This document shows, piece after piece, positions 36,043 through 44,697 of a stretch of 64,000 nucleotides of DNA; position 1 is the stretch's first letter, and the number at the start of each line of letters is the position of its first letter. This DNA comes from DATFVA01 sp963764235 (GTDB lineage Bacteria; Bacteroidota; Ignavibacteria; Ignavibacteriales; Ignavibacteriaceae): NCBI GenBank assembly GCA_963764235.1, contig CAVXRO010000005.1:124001-188000 (forward strand), given 5' to 3'. The position numbers and the translations under genes were made by a program. The notes under the pieces were generated by a model. It did not search any database. It worked only from the letters and a program-made list of their open reading frames with translations, and was not told where the DNA came from.

Positions 36043-36280
36043 AGATTTATTTCAGCAAAAAGTAAGAGCAATTCTATATAAATAAGAAATTGTCAGCAGG
36101 AGTCTTCTTCGGGAGAGTTTTCGGAAAGTAACTTCAGAAAAAAACAGTAATCCAGCCCTGGTTTCTCACCCTCTCGGAGTAGAGAATAATTACTTGTTTG
36201 AATTTGCAATAATTATTGGATAGAATCAATATTTTGATTGAGAGAACGATAGAAATTCGCATTGCCAGGCTAAATATTGT
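36043..36280. other. divergent intergenic region upstream of the tetR operator
   Basis: Between the kinase gene (minus) and the tetR operator there is A/T-rich sequence with no convincing gene on either strand. It should contain the kinase promoter on the minus strand, but I cannot point to an exact TTG/TAnnTTTG pair. Confidence 0.4.
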
Positions 36281-36350
36281 GGAAACTATTTCTTGACATT
36301 CTAGTTTCCATTGTTTAAGTTGGAAACTAGAATTAAGTAAAATAGTTTCC
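36281..36350 (+). promoter_or_regulatory. TetR operator with four phased half-sites overlapping a promoter
   Basis: Two identical inverted repeats, GGAAACTA-13 bases-TAGTTTCC, lie at 36281-36309 and 36322-36350. The four half-sites start at 36281, 36302, 36322 and 36343, about two helical turns apart. A Bacteroidota-type promoter is embedded: TTG at 36293-36295, 20 bases, TAAGTTGG at 36316-36323 (one mismatch to TAnnTTTG). The last half-site ends 3 bp before the regulator ATG. Binding would block the promoter, so autorepression and control of the efflux genes is expected. Confidence 0.8.
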
Positions 36351-36353
36351 GTA

Positions 36354-36968
36354 ATGATGGACGAAGAAAAACAGAAAATACTTGACGAATCCACCAAAGT
36401 TTTTATGCAGGAGGGTTTTTATAAAACCCCGATGGATGAGATTGCAAAACGCCTCAAGATAAGCAAGAAAACTATATATAAATATTTCGAGTCGAAGGAA
36501 ATCCTCGTTAAGGAGGTTGTTCACAATTTTCTGCTTCAGAATAAAGGTATTATTCAGGATATACTCGATTCCGATGAAGATGCGGTTACCAAGGCATTTA
36601 ATTTATTTCAGCACTTGGGGAAACTTCTTCTAAGTGTAAGCAACAAATGGATTGAGGATATCCAGGCACATTACCAGGGACTCTGGAAAGAAATAGACGA
36701 GTTCCGGACTAAAATGATGATAGCAAATATTTCAAAACTCATAAACCAGGGAAAGAATGAAGGATTTATAGTCGACTACCCCACAGATATTATCGTAATG
36801 TTCTTTGTTTCATCTATCAGGGGTATTATAAATCCCGATTTCATAGTACAGCGGAAGCTGAAGCCTGAGACGATAATGAACCCTACTATCAGCCTGCTTA
36901 TGAATGCAATTTTGACTGACAAGGGAAAAGAACTTTTTAATAAACTTCAACCCGGAGTTAACAAATGA
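36354..36968 (+). CDS. TetR/AcrR-family transcriptional repressor
   Basis: This 204-residue protein has the TetR N-terminal domain: ILDESTKVFMQEGFYKTPMDEIAKRLKISKKTIYKYFESKEILVKEVV (residues 8-55), and a helical ligand-binding domain. Two adjacent ATGs exist; either gives the same domain. The gene overlaps the HlyD gene by ATGA, making it the first gene of the efflux operon, and sits directly behind a palindromic operator. By analogy with CecR (YbiH) and the ybhGFSR operon of E. coli, it likely represses the downstream transporter until a toxic compound binds. Confidence 0.93.
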   Translation: MMDEEKQKILDESTKVFMQEGFYKTPMDEIAKRLKISKKTIYKYFESKEILVKEVVHNFLLQNKGIIQDILDSDEDAVTKAFNLFQHLGKLLLSVSNKWIEDIQAHYQGLWKEIDEFRTKMMIANISKLINQGKNEGFIVDYPTDIIVMFFVSSIRGIINPDFIVQRKLKPETIMNPTISLLMNAILTDKGKELFNKLQPGVNK

Positions 36969-37924
36969 AAAAGGTACTTCTGATTTTTATAACAGGAATT
37001 TTCCTATACGGCTGCGGAGGTAATAATAACCCGAACCTGATTGAAGCCTCAGGGAATATTGAAGCGACAAATGTTATTGTAAGCTCGAAAGTTAACGGTG
37101 AGATAAAGAAGATACTCTATGATGAGGGACAGTTTGTGAATGAAGGCGATACAGTCATGAGCATCGATCATGAAACTCTGCAGCTTCAGCTGGATCAGGC
37201 AGAGGCCTCTGAACAGGTGGCACAGGCTCAGCTTAATCTTCTCAGGAAGGGCGCCCGTAAGGAGGATATCAGCCAGGCTGAAGAGGCCGTAAAGCAGGCG
37301 CAGGTTAATTATGATCTGGCAAAGAAAGACAAGGAACGAATGGAAAATCTTTACCAGTCAAATTCTGTCTCTCAGAACCAGTATGATAATGCAAACGCAA
37401 AATTTGAACTCGCACAGGCTCAGCTTAAATCAGCAAACGAGAATTTTTCCAAGCTGAAGAATTTTGCACGCCCCGAGGAGATCCAGCAGGCCGAAGCAAA
37501 CCTTAACAGGCAGAAGGCCGCGGTAAAGCTTTTAAAGAAAAGTATAAATGATTCGTACGTGCAGTCGCCCATAAACGGGGTGATTGTGGATAAATTTTTC
37601 GAGAAAGGTGAAACCGTTACCCAGATGTCGTCACTGTTTAAGGTTTCCGATCTGCGAACGGTTGATCTTGTAATTTATGTCTCTGAGGAGGAACTGGGCC
37701 GTGTAAAACTGGGCCAGAAGGCGGATGTAAGTGTTGATGCTTACCCTGATAAGAATTATACCGGCAAGGTAATTTATATTTCTCCCGAGGCTGAGTTTAC
37801 ACCAAAGAATATCCAGACGAAGGATGAGAGAACCAAGCTGGTTTTTGCGGTGAAAATAAGAATAGATAATCCAAAGTATGAACTTAAACCCGGTATGCCG
37901 GCAGATGCATCGATTCATATTTAA
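36965..37924 (+). CDS. HlyD-family periplasmic adaptor lipoprotein (YbhG-like)
   Basis: This 319-residue protein has a lipobox (GIFLYGCGG, Cys17). It shows a split biotinyl-lipoyl domain (GNIEATNVIVSSKVNGEIKKILYDEGQFVNEGD and YVQSPINGVIVDKFFEKGETV), a long alpha-hairpin with repeated AEEAVKQAQVNY...AQAQLKSANENF (about 75-180) and a beta-barrel tail ending LKPGMPADASIHI. It connects the inner-membrane ABC permeases to an outer membrane exit duct, or works alone as a membrane fusion protein. No TolC homologue is adjacent. Confidence 0.92.
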   Translation: MKKVLLIFITGIFLYGCGGNNNPNLIEASGNIEATNVIVSSKVNGEIKKILYDEGQFVNEGDTVMSIDHETLQLQLDQAEASEQVAQAQLNLLRKGARKEDISQAEEAVKQAQVNYDLAKKDKERMENLYQSNSVSQNQYDNANAKFELAQAQLKSANENFSKLKNFARPEEIQQAEANLNRQKAAVKLLKKSINDSYVQSPINGVIVDKFFEKGETVTQMSSLFKVSDLRTVDLVIYVSEEELGRVKLGQKADVSVDAYPDKNYTGKVIYISPEAEFTPKNIQTKDERTKLVFAVKIRIDNPKYELKPGMPADASIHI

Positions 37925-38392
37925 TTGCAAAATTGCAAAATTCAAAATTGGAGGGGGAAATGGGAAAACATTTGAAGAGTTAAAAGTCTGGCAGGATGCC
38001 AGGGAATTTGTAAGAATGATATATGAACTTACATCATCGGATAGGCTCAAAAAAGATTATGGATTTAAAGACCAGCTGCAACGCGCAGCAATTTCAATTA
38101 TGAACAATATATCCGAGGGTTTCGAGAGAGATAATACTAAAGAACTTATCAGATTTTTGAAATATGCTAAAGGATCAGCAGGCGAAGTAAGATCAATGCT
38201 TTATGTAGCCTTAGATTTGAATTATATAACGAAGGATAAGTTTGAATGTTATTATTCCAGAGCATTGGATATTATTAAACAACTATCCAGTTTCAAAAAA
38301 TACTTAAGTAGATACTTGAACAATGCTGAATCCCTGCCCTAATGAAGGCGGGGTTATAATTTGTAATTTTTTAATCTTGTAATTTTGCAATT
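37923..38392. repeat. inverted-repeat borders around a four-helix-bundle gene
   Basis: AATTGCAAAATT at 37923-37934 is inverted exactly as AATTTTGCAATT at 38381-38392. Both arms continue as imperfect A/T-rich repeats. The 470-bp segment starts inside the stop codon of the adaptor gene and ends 3 bp before the ATPase ATG, so it looks inserted between two operon genes. The right arm contains ATTACAAGATTA text like that in the sufB-sufC spacer. Confidence 0.7.
37960..38342 (+). CDS. four-helix bundle protein (23S rRNA intervening-sequence family)
   Basis: The conserved region FEELKVWQDAREFVRMIYELTS ... QLQRAAISIMNNISEGFERDNTKELIRFLKYAKGSAGEVRSML is the S23/IVP four-helix bundle family, about 120 residues. 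A good Shine-Dalgarno (GGAGGGGG) precedes ATG at 37960, but that ATG is one base out of frame; a fifth A in the AAAA run after ATGGG would give MGKTFEEL, the normal start. Otherwise translation would have to begin upstream at 37878, inside the adaptor gene, or at a non-ATG codon. The family is often found in 23S rRNA intervening sequences and between genes; its role is unknown. Confidence 0.8.
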
Positions 38393-38394
38393 CC

Positions 38395-39303
38395 ATGGCT
38401 ATAACCATACAAAACTTAAAGAAATCTTACGGCGATATAGAAGCCGTAAAAGGAATCTCCTTTGAAGTGAATAAAGGCGAGATGTTCGGACTCGTGGGTC
38501 CCGATGGTGCGGGCAAGACTACAACCATCAGGATGTTGTGCGGACTTATCGCACCCGATGAGGGAAGTGTAAATATTCTTGGTGATGATCTTAAGACACA
38601 TATAAGAAAGGTTCAGAAGAAAATCGGATATCTCTCACAGAAGTTCAGCCTTTACGGCGACTTGACAGTCGATGAGAATATTGAGTTCTTCGCTGATATA
38701 CACGGAGTAAAAAACTACGAAGAAAGACGGAATGAACTGCTTGAGTTTACACGCCTTACTCCTTTCAGAACACGCCTGACTGACAACCTTTCCGGCGGTA
38801 TGAAGCAGAAGCTTGCCCTTGCCTGCAGTCTGATTCATAAACCTGAAATAATATTTCTTGATGAACCTACAACGGGCGTCGATCCGGTGTCACGAAGAGA
38901 TTTCTGGAAAATCCTTTCCAGTCTTATAAAGGAAGGTATTACTATATTTATGTCAACTCCCTACCTCGACGAAGCAGAGCGCTGTAACCGGGTTGCGCTG
39001 ATGAATAAGGGAGAAATAATGAGCATTGATGAACCCCGTAAGATACGGGCAGCTATTCATAAAGAAATTATAGAGATCGTCTCTCCCCAGGCAAGGAAGG
39101 CTTATAAACTTGTACAGCAGAATATGAATAATAAGGTTCAGCTGTTCGGCGACAGGATAAATGTGGTGGCTGACAGCTATGAAAAGGAATATAAAAAGAT
39201 AGAAGACCTCTTAAAGCAGAATGATATTACCATCGAGAGCTCAAGGAGCATCCCTCCTTCTCTTGAAAATGTGTTCATTCACCTGGTAAAAGAAGCAAGT
39301 TGA
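38395..39303 (+). CDS. ABC transporter ATP-binding protein 1
   Basis: This 302-residue ATPase has Walker A GPDGAGKTTT (35-44), Q-loop YLSQKFSLYGDLTV, signature NLSGGMKQKLAL, Walker B IIFLDEPTTGVDP, and an H-loop position with FMSTPYLDEAERC, where Ser-Thr-Pro replaces the usual Thr-His. The next gene at the same point has TTHYLEEAEY, so the two sites may be asymmetric. Together they correspond to the two halves of YbhF-type fused ATPases. It powers the ABC-2 permeases encoded downstream. Confidence 0.93.
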   Translation: MAITIQNLKKSYGDIEAVKGISFEVNKGEMFGLVGPDGAGKTTTIRMLCGLIAPDEGSVNILGDDLKTHIRKVQKKIGYLSQKFSLYGDLTVDENIEFFADIHGVKNYEERRNELLEFTRLTPFRTRLTDNLSGGMKQKLALACSLIHKPEIIFLDEPTTGVDPVSRRDFWKILSSLIKEGITIFMSTPYLDEAERCNRVALMNKGEIMSIDEPRKIRAAIHKEIIEIVSPQARKAYKLVQQNMNNKVQLFGDRINVVADSYEKEYKKIEDLLKQNDITIESSRSIPPSLENVFIHLVKEAS

Positions 39304-39323
39304 TTGGCGGATTGAAGGATTAA

Positions 39324-40259
39324 ATGAATTTGGATATGAAAAATACTATAGAAGTTAAAGAGCTGACAAAGCAGTTCGGGAAGTTTACCGCGGTTGATCA
39401 TGTTTCTTTTAGTGTAGAGAAAGGTGAGGTTTTCGGCTTCCTGGGCGCCAATGGTGCCGGCAAATCCACCACAATTAAAATGCTTTGCGGAATACTTGAA
39501 CCAACATCCGGGGATGCACTGGTTGCAGGTTACAGTGTTATGAATGAACCCGATAAGGTTAAGAGAAGTATCGGTTATATGTCGCAGCGCTTTTCACTTT
39601 ATAATGATCTGACCGTTGAAGAGAATATTAATTTCTTCGGAGGAGTGTACGGACTGGAAGGCGATGAGCTGCAGGAAAGAAAGAAGTGGGTCCTGCAGAT
39701 CGCTAACCTTGAAGGAAAACAGAAGCTTCTGACCGGCTCGCTGCCGGGAGGAATAAAACAGAGACTCGCTCTCGGTACTGCCGTGATCCATCGTCCGGGA
39801 ATTGTTTTTCTTGATGAACCTACCAGCGGTGTTGATCCTATTTCACGCAGAAATTTCTGGGAGCTTATAAATGATTTATCCGGTGAGGGAACTACTGTCC
39901 TTGTAACCACCCACTACCTGGAAGAAGCCGAGTACTGCAACAATATAATCCTGATAAATGCAGGCAAACTTATTGCCGAAGGAACTTCGAAGGTTCTGAA
40001 AACCGAATACATAAAGAACCCGATTTTCGAGATTGAATGCGACCGGGTAGTTGATGCACTTGAGCTGATGGAGAAGCAGGAGTTTGTCAGCGAGACGTCG
40101 ATTTTCGGAAACCAGATTCATCTTATCGTAAATAATAAATTCGAAAGCAAAGACCAGGTAGTTTCCGTACTGAAAAAAAATGGTATAAATGTGAAGCGCA
40201 TTGATCAGATCGTCCCGACCCTGGAGGATGTGTTTATTCATTTGCTGGAAAGCAAATAG
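39324..40259 (+). CDS. ABC transporter ATP-binding protein 2
   Basis: This 311-residue ATPase has Walker A GANGAGKSTT (41-50), Q-loop YMSQRFSLYNDLTV, a modified signature SLPGGIKQRLAL (Pro for Ser), Walker B IVFLDEPTSGVDP and H-loop VTTHYLEEAEY. The altered signature here and the missing H-loop His in the partner suggest one canonical and one degenerate ATP site in the heterodimer, as in several exporters. It lies 20 bp after the first ATPase gene and 8 bp before the first permease gene. Confidence 0.93.
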   Translation: MNLDMKNTIEVKELTKQFGKFTAVDHVSFSVEKGEVFGFLGANGAGKSTTIKMLCGILEPTSGDALVAGYSVMNEPDKVKRSIGYMSQRFSLYNDLTVEENINFFGGVYGLEGDELQERKKWVLQIANLEGKQKLLTGSLPGGIKQRLALGTAVIHRPGIVFLDEPTSGVDPISRRNFWELINDLSGEGTTVLVTTHYLEEAEYCNNIILINAGKLIAEGTSKVLKTEYIKNPIFEIECDRVVDALELMEKQEFVSETSIFGNQIHLIVNNKFESKDQVVSVLKKNGINVKRIDQIVPTLEDVFIHLLESK

Positions 40260-40267
40260 TAAAAATT

Positions 40268-41398
40268 ATGTTTACACGAATACTTGCTATATCGAAGAAG
40301 GAAGTGCGGCAGCTTTTGCGCGACAAGCGTATGCTCTATGTGCTGTTTGTGTTTCCCTTCGTCCTCCTTATCCTATTCGGCTATGCGATAAATTTCGATG
40401 TGCACCATATTAAGCTGGCTGTGTATGACAGGGATAATTCGGAGATCACGAGAAATTACCTGAACCGCCTTACAAGCTCAAGCTACTTTGATCTTGTGGA
40501 TCACCTCAGCTCAGAAGATCAGATCAGGACTACCCTCGATCAGGGAAATGCACAGGCTGTAATCGTCTTCCCCCAGGATTTTTCTCAGAATATTTATTCG
40601 GGGAGACAGGTAAATGTCCAGATCCTTGTAGCCGGCGTCGACGCTAATACCGCCTCTGTAATAATGAATTATATGCGGGCGGCTTCTGCGACCTTTTCCC
40701 AGGAACTGACCAATGATCTGCTTAGGGTAAGAGGAAGACAGGCTTTTATTCCAATAGACCTTGAGCCAAGGTTCCTGTATAATCCCGACCTTAATTCTAC
40801 CAGGTACCTTATCCCCGGATTGATTTCGATGATCCTTATAATGACAGCGGTAATTTCTATTGCCCTTTCCATCGTAAGAGAGAAAGAAAGAGGAACAATG
40901 GAACAGATCAATGTTTCCCCTCTTTCGTCTGTCGAGCTCTTGATCGGTAAAACAATTCCTTACACCATAATCGCACTAGTGGTGGCGTCTATGATCCTGT
41001 TTGCGGGATATCTTTTATTTGACGTAACCGTTAAAGGCAGCGTATTTCTGCTGTTCCTTTCAACTTTTATTTTCCTGTTTGCCTCACTTAACCTTGGAAT
41101 ATTAATCTCAACTATTTCCGATTCGCAGCAGGTCGCATTCCAGCTGGCGGCTCTGATCTCACTGCTTCCTTCGTTCCTCCTGTCGGGTTTCGTTTTTCCG
41201 ATTGAAAGTATGCCGCCGGTAATACAGAACTTTACAAATATTACCCCGGTTAAGTTTTATATAGTTGTATTAAGAGATATTCTGTTGAAAGGTGTTGGAC
41301 TCTTCGCTTTCTGGGATCAGCTGATCTACCTTCTCATTTTCTCTGTTGTCTTCCTGGGACTTGCAGCCATAATTAACCGTAAGAGTAAGACGATATAG
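40268..41398 (+). CDS. ABC-2 type permease 1 (YbhS-like)
   Basis: This 376-residue protein begins with the family's N-terminal ISKKEVRQLLRDKRMLYVLFVFPFVLLILFGYAINFD, followed by a large periplasmic domain (VAVYDRDNSEITRNYLNRL, AQAVIVFPQDFS). Five C-terminal helices follow, with REKERGTMEQINVSPLSSVELLIGKTIPY and FLLSGFVFPIESMPPVIQ. It pairs with the next gene to make the transmembrane pore of a drug or lipid exporter. Seven bases separate the two permease genes. Confidence 0.93.
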   Translation: MFTRILAISKKEVRQLLRDKRMLYVLFVFPFVLLILFGYAINFDVHHIKLAVYDRDNSEITRNYLNRLTSSSYFDLVDHLSSEDQIRTTLDQGNAQAVIVFPQDFSQNIYSGRQVNVQILVAGVDANTASVIMNYMRAASATFSQELTNDLLRVRGRQAFIPIDLEPRFLYNPDLNSTRYLIPGLISMILIMTAVISIALSIVREKERGTMEQINVSPLSSVELLIGKTIPYTIIALVVASMILFAGYLLFDVTVKGSVFLLFLSTFIFLFASLNLGILISTISDSQQVAFQLAALISLLPSFLLSGFVFPIESMPPVIQNFTNITPVKFYIVVLRDILLKGVGLFAFWDQLIYLLIFSVVFLGLAAIINRKSKTI

Positions 41399-41405
41399 GT
41401 CCGGT

Positions 41406-42536
41406 ATGAAAATTATATTAACAATAATTGTTAAAGAATTCCTTCAGCTGAAGAGAGATCCGAGACTGTTCGGGATTATATTTATTGCACCGGTACTTCA
41501 GCTTATCCTTCTCGGCTATGCTGCCAACCTTGACATCAATAATATCAACACAGTTGTATATGACCAGGATAAGACGGTATCCAGCAGGGACTTTATCGAG
41601 AAGTTTGAACGCTCGGGTTACTTTACAACGAACCATTATGCCGAAAGCTACGACCAGGTGATGAATTATATAAATAAGGGTGAAGACCTCTGGGCGCTTG
41701 TAATTCCGAAAGATTTTGAGAAGAAGCTCCGTCGTGGAGAACAGGTTGAGCTTCAGGCCCTGTTCGATGGATCCGACGGTAATAAAGCTTCTATAGCATT
41801 CGGGTATGTTACAGGGGTGGTTTCAAGTTATTCGCAGAACATCCTTGTCCAGGCTAAAAACAGATCAGGAATGCAGTCGATCGCAGGAGTTAATATCAAC
41901 CCGGAACTCAGGGTATGGTATAATCCTGATCTTAAAACCAGAGTTTTTATGCTTCCGGGAATTATGGGACTGCTCCTTACAATTATCACCACATCCCTGA
42001 TGGCTATGGCTATCGTTAAGGAAAGGGAGATCGGTACGCTTGAGCAGATAATTGTAACACCTATAAAACCTTTCCAGCTTATTATAGGAAAAACAATTCC
42101 TTTCATTGTTATGGGATTTATCGATGTCCTGGTAGTTACCCTCGTTATGGTCTACTGGTTCGGTATTGCTATACGGGGCGATTTCTTTTTCCTGATGCTG
42201 GCCTCATTTATTTATGTCCTTTCCTCCCTCGGTCTCGGCTTGTTTATTTCAACTGTTTCAAAAACCCAGCAGCAGGCTATGATGGTAGCAATGTTCGGTG
42301 TACTGCTGCCTATGAATTTCCTTTCCGGGTTTGCATTCCCGATTGAAAATATGCCCGGATGGATTCAGCCTATTACCTACCTCATTCCTTTAAGATATTA
42401 CATAACGATATTACGAGGAGTAATTCTGAAAGGTGACGGTATATTCCAGCTTATCCCGGAAATACTCGCCCTGCTGGGAATAGGAATACTCATTCTTACG
42501 GCAAGTTCAATGAGATTCAAAAAAAGGCTTGAATAA
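41406..42536 (+). CDS. ABC-2 type permease 2 (YbhR-like)
   Basis: 376 residues, the same length and topology as the preceding gene: N-terminal IVKEFLQLKRDPRLFGIIFIAPVLQLILLGYAANLD, a periplasmic domain with TVVYDQDKTVSSRDFIEKFE, and KEREIGTLEQIIVTPIKPFQLIIGKTIPF and NFLSGFAFPIENMPGWIQ in the membrane region. It ends the TetR-HlyD-ATPase-ATPase-permease-permease operon, equivalent to the cecR-ybhGFSR arrangement. Substrate unknown. Confidence 0.93.
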   Translation: MKIILTIIVKEFLQLKRDPRLFGIIFIAPVLQLILLGYAANLDINNINTVVYDQDKTVSSRDFIEKFERSGYFTTNHYAESYDQVMNYINKGEDLWALVIPKDFEKKLRRGEQVELQALFDGSDGNKASIAFGYVTGVVSSYSQNILVQAKNRSGMQSIAGVNINPELRVWYNPDLKTRVFMLPGIMGLLLTIITTSLMAMAIVKEREIGTLEQIIVTPIKPFQLIIGKTIPFIVMGFIDVLVVTLVMVYWFGIAIRGDFFFLMLASFIYVLSSLGLGLFISTVSKTQQQAMMVAMFGVLLPMNFLSGFAFPIENMPGWIQPITYLIPLRYYITILRGVILKGDGIFQLIPEILALLGIGILILTASSMRFKKRLE

Positions 42537-42568
42537 AAACTCCGGAGTCCACGGAAACAGACTCCGGA
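42534..42568 (-). terminator. intrinsic terminator of the minus-strand lipoprotein gene
   Basis: TCCGGAGTC (42541-42549) and GACTCCGGA (42560-42568) form a perfect 9-bp stem. On the minus strand it is followed by GTTTTTATT, a U-rich tail. It lies 26 bp past the stop of the gene at 42594. The plus-strand side has no T-run, so it would not stop the efflux operon efficiently. Confidence 0.75.
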
Positions 42569-42593
42569 TTAAGTGCAGGATGTTATCTATCTG

Positions 42594-43523
42594 TTACTGC
42601 TGAACATTTAATAAAACACTATCGCCGTTATGCATCACAAACTTCAGATCTCTGCTGTCGTGCTGAACATCGTTTTTATCTACCTGTGAAACTACACAGA
42701 CAAGCTTCTCCGCGCCGGTCTGGTTTATAAGATTCTGTATGGTTGAGGATGAGATAGTATATGTGCCGGGATTATGATCAAGAAGTATGAAGATCGGATT
42801 GCCCATTGGCGGAATCTGCATCGGTGGATGCATGCCTTCCCCATGACGAGGACCACGTTCGGGCGGCTGTGGGGGACGACAGGGCATCAGCCGTATTGCG
42901 ATCGGACCGTCTACTGTACCGCCCGACCATTCAAGTGTAAGATCATTTGCCGGATTGATTACTGAATCCTCCTCAGGGGTATTAACCGTTATGAGCTCCT
43001 GAGGGGCTGTTAATGTAAAGTTCAAAGGATTGAAATTTTCTGAGCCGGTTATCTCAAATTCATAATCCCCACCCGGGACAAAATCGAGATGTCCGTCATC
43101 AAAGAAACGGGGGTATAAAGAGTAGAATACTCCGCCGGCAGGTCCCGTTCTTTTTTCAAGCTGTATCTGGTTATTGTTATAGTTTATATAAATAGTACCG
43201 ACATCTATTCCGCTCCTTATAAAAGGACGCTGATGGACTGTATCACCGAATACCACAGCCATCGCATGTCCGTTTATTTCATCATTCCATCTGATAGGTC
43301 CGAATAATTCGTTCCATCCCAGTGCAAATACACCGTCACAGTCGCGCATAGGTACGCCTTCAGCATTCAGTACACCCATATCGGTTTCAACTACCCAGGA
43401 TTTATTTATTTGATCTGAAGTATGCTGGTTACCATTTGGTGAAGTGCTATTGGAACATCCGGTTAGCAGTAGAGGAAGAGAGAGACCGGCAATAATAAAA
43501 AGTAATTTCATTGTTCGCACCAT
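42594..43523 (-). CDS. putative lipoprotein of unknown function
   Basis: This 309-residue protein has a lipobox LLLTGC (Cys near residue 23). AGGAGAATCTT precedes the chosen ATG, favouring 43523 over the Met five codons later. The mature part includes GSENFNPLNFTLTAPQELITV, a beta-sandwich-like segment with NPANDLTLEWSGGTVDGPIAIRLMPCRPP and a Pro/Gly/His-rich loop (PPQPPERGPRHGEGMHPPM) that could bind metal. No family recognised. Monocistronic by its own terminator. Confidence 0.7.
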   Translation of the reverse strand: MVRTMKLLFIIAGLSLPLLLTGCSNSTSPNGNQHTSDQINKSWVVETDMGVLNAEGVPMRDCDGVFALGWNELFGPIRWNDEINGHAMAVVFGDTVHQRPFIRSGIDVGTIYINYNNNQIQLEKRTGPAGGVFYSLYPRFFDDGHLDFVPGGDYEFEITGSENFNPLNFTLTAPQELITVNTPEEDSVINPANDLTLEWSGGTVDGPIAIRLMPCRPPQPPERGPRHGEGMHPPMQIPPMGNPIFILLDHNPGTYTISSSTIQNLINQTGAEKLVCVVSQVDKNDVQHDSRDLKFVMHNGDSVLLNVQQ

Positions 43524-43588
43524 AAGATTCTCCTTCTGTTAGTATATAAATTACTCATTTTATGTATTAAAACTAGAACCCCATCCCA

Positions 43589-44131
43589 TTGTTTTTATAT
43601 TTGAGTAAAAAGGAAGTGCGAAGGTTTAAAATTATTTTCGTTTTTCTCACAATCAGCCTCCAGGACATTCCATATATTGTCCGGCATATGCCCATAGTAA
43701 TTTTTATAGCATCCGCGATTGTAATTGGATTTGTCGGGTTCAAGATGGCAAGGTTTGCTGATGAACTGGCTGACCGCACCGGTCTTGGTGAAGCCATTGT
43801 GGGAGCCGTACTACTGGGTGCCAGCACATCAATTCCCGGAATAACAGCCTCTGTGGTTTCAGCTATAGACGGGTTTCCTTCTATGGCGTTATCGAATGCC
43901 TTTGGAGGGATTGCCGCGCAGACAACCTTTCTCGCCGTCGCTGACATAACCTACCGTAAAGTAAATCTTGAACATGCTGCTGCATCAGTTGAAAATATGA
44001 TGCAGGGTTCATTGTTGATTGCCCTGTTGGGGGTTCTTTTCCTGGCACTATCGGGTCCGCAGATCAGTTTTTGGGGAATACATCCGGCGACACCAATTTT
44101 GCTTTTGAGTTATATCGGTGAACCAGGATAG
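43589..44131 (+). CDS. N-terminal half of a Ca2+/cation antiporter (CaCA family), frameshifted
   Basis: 180 residues containing the alpha-1 repeat GLGEAIVGAVLLGASTSIPGITASVVSAIDGFPSMALSNAFGGI and following helices. The frame ends LLLSYIGEPG at a TAG. The downstream frame, read back, gives TRIDVPNENNKKKSLPGMW directly preceding the alpha-2 half, so SYIG + TRIDVPN would restore one exchanger of about 345 residues. Two extra bases (or one missing) near 44118-44124 explain the break. CaCA exchangers need both alpha repeats in one chain or as partners. The conserved Glu of alpha-1 is replaced in SIPG. Confidence 0.78.
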   Translation: MFLYLSKKEVRRFKIIFVFLTISLQDIPYIVRHMPIVIFIASAIVIGFVGFKMARFADELADRTGLGEAIVGAVLLGASTSIPGITASVVSAIDGFPSMALSNAFGGIAAQTTFLAVADITYRKVNLEHAAASVENMMQGSLLIALLGVLFLALSGPQISFWGIHPATPILLLSYIGEPG

Positions 44132-44172
44132 ATGTACCCAATGAAAATAATAAAAAGAAGTCATTACCGGGA

Positions 44173-44631
44173 ATGTGGATCAGCTTTTTGATTTCCGCCG
44201 TTCTTATAATAACGGCGGGATGGTTCCTTACAAAATCATCTGAAGATATCGCAAAACTTGCAGGTCTTAACCATAGCTTTGTAGGTGCCGTATTAATTGC
44301 CATCACCACATCCCTGCCGGAACTTGTAATCTCAGTTGCTGCAGTACGGCGAGGGGCTCTCACGCTGGCTGTTGGCGGGGTGCTTGGAGGAAATGTATTT
44401 GATACACTTTTTGCTGCAATGGCAGATGTGGCTTATCGTGATGGTTCAATCTATGGGGTGGCGACAAGCAAGGAATTTATTATAATAGGGGCGGCAGTAA
44501 CAATGACCTCAGTTCTTATTCTTGGTCTGTTGCGAAGGGAAAAGAAGGGATTTACCAACATAGGCTTTGAAAGCTCCCTGATAATTGTTATTTACCTGAT
44601 TTCCGTCATCCTTATTAGTATTAATCCATAG
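44173..44631 (+). CDS. C-terminal half of the Ca2+/cation antiporter (CaCA family)
   Basis: 152 residues with the alpha-2 repeat GLNHSFVGAVLIAITTSLPELVISVAAVRRGALTLAVGGVLGGNVFDTLFAAMADV, including the catalytic-type Glu in SLPELV. About four membrane helices. The frame is open upstream of the ATG to about 44116, and the upstream residues fit the missing linker of the preceding gene, so these two are parts of one gene. Separate subunits are possible but less likely given the lack of a Shine-Dalgarno before this ATG. Confidence 0.78.
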   Translation: MWISFLISAVLIITAGWFLTKSSEDIAKLAGLNHSFVGAVLIAITTSLPELVISVAAVRRGALTLAVGGVLGGNVFDTLFAAMADVAYRDGSIYGVATSKEFIIIGAAVTMTSVLILGLLRREKKGFTNIGFESSLIIVIYLISVILISINP

Positions 44632-44697
44632 AGCTTTTGAACCTGTGAGAAAAGTTTTATGTTAAGGATTATATCTGTCAGTAAATCAGGAATTTAA

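Noticed and set aside
42540..42570. Plus-strand terminator for the efflux operon
   Set aside because: The stem is good, but the U-tract exists only on the minus strand, so I assigned it to the opposite gene.
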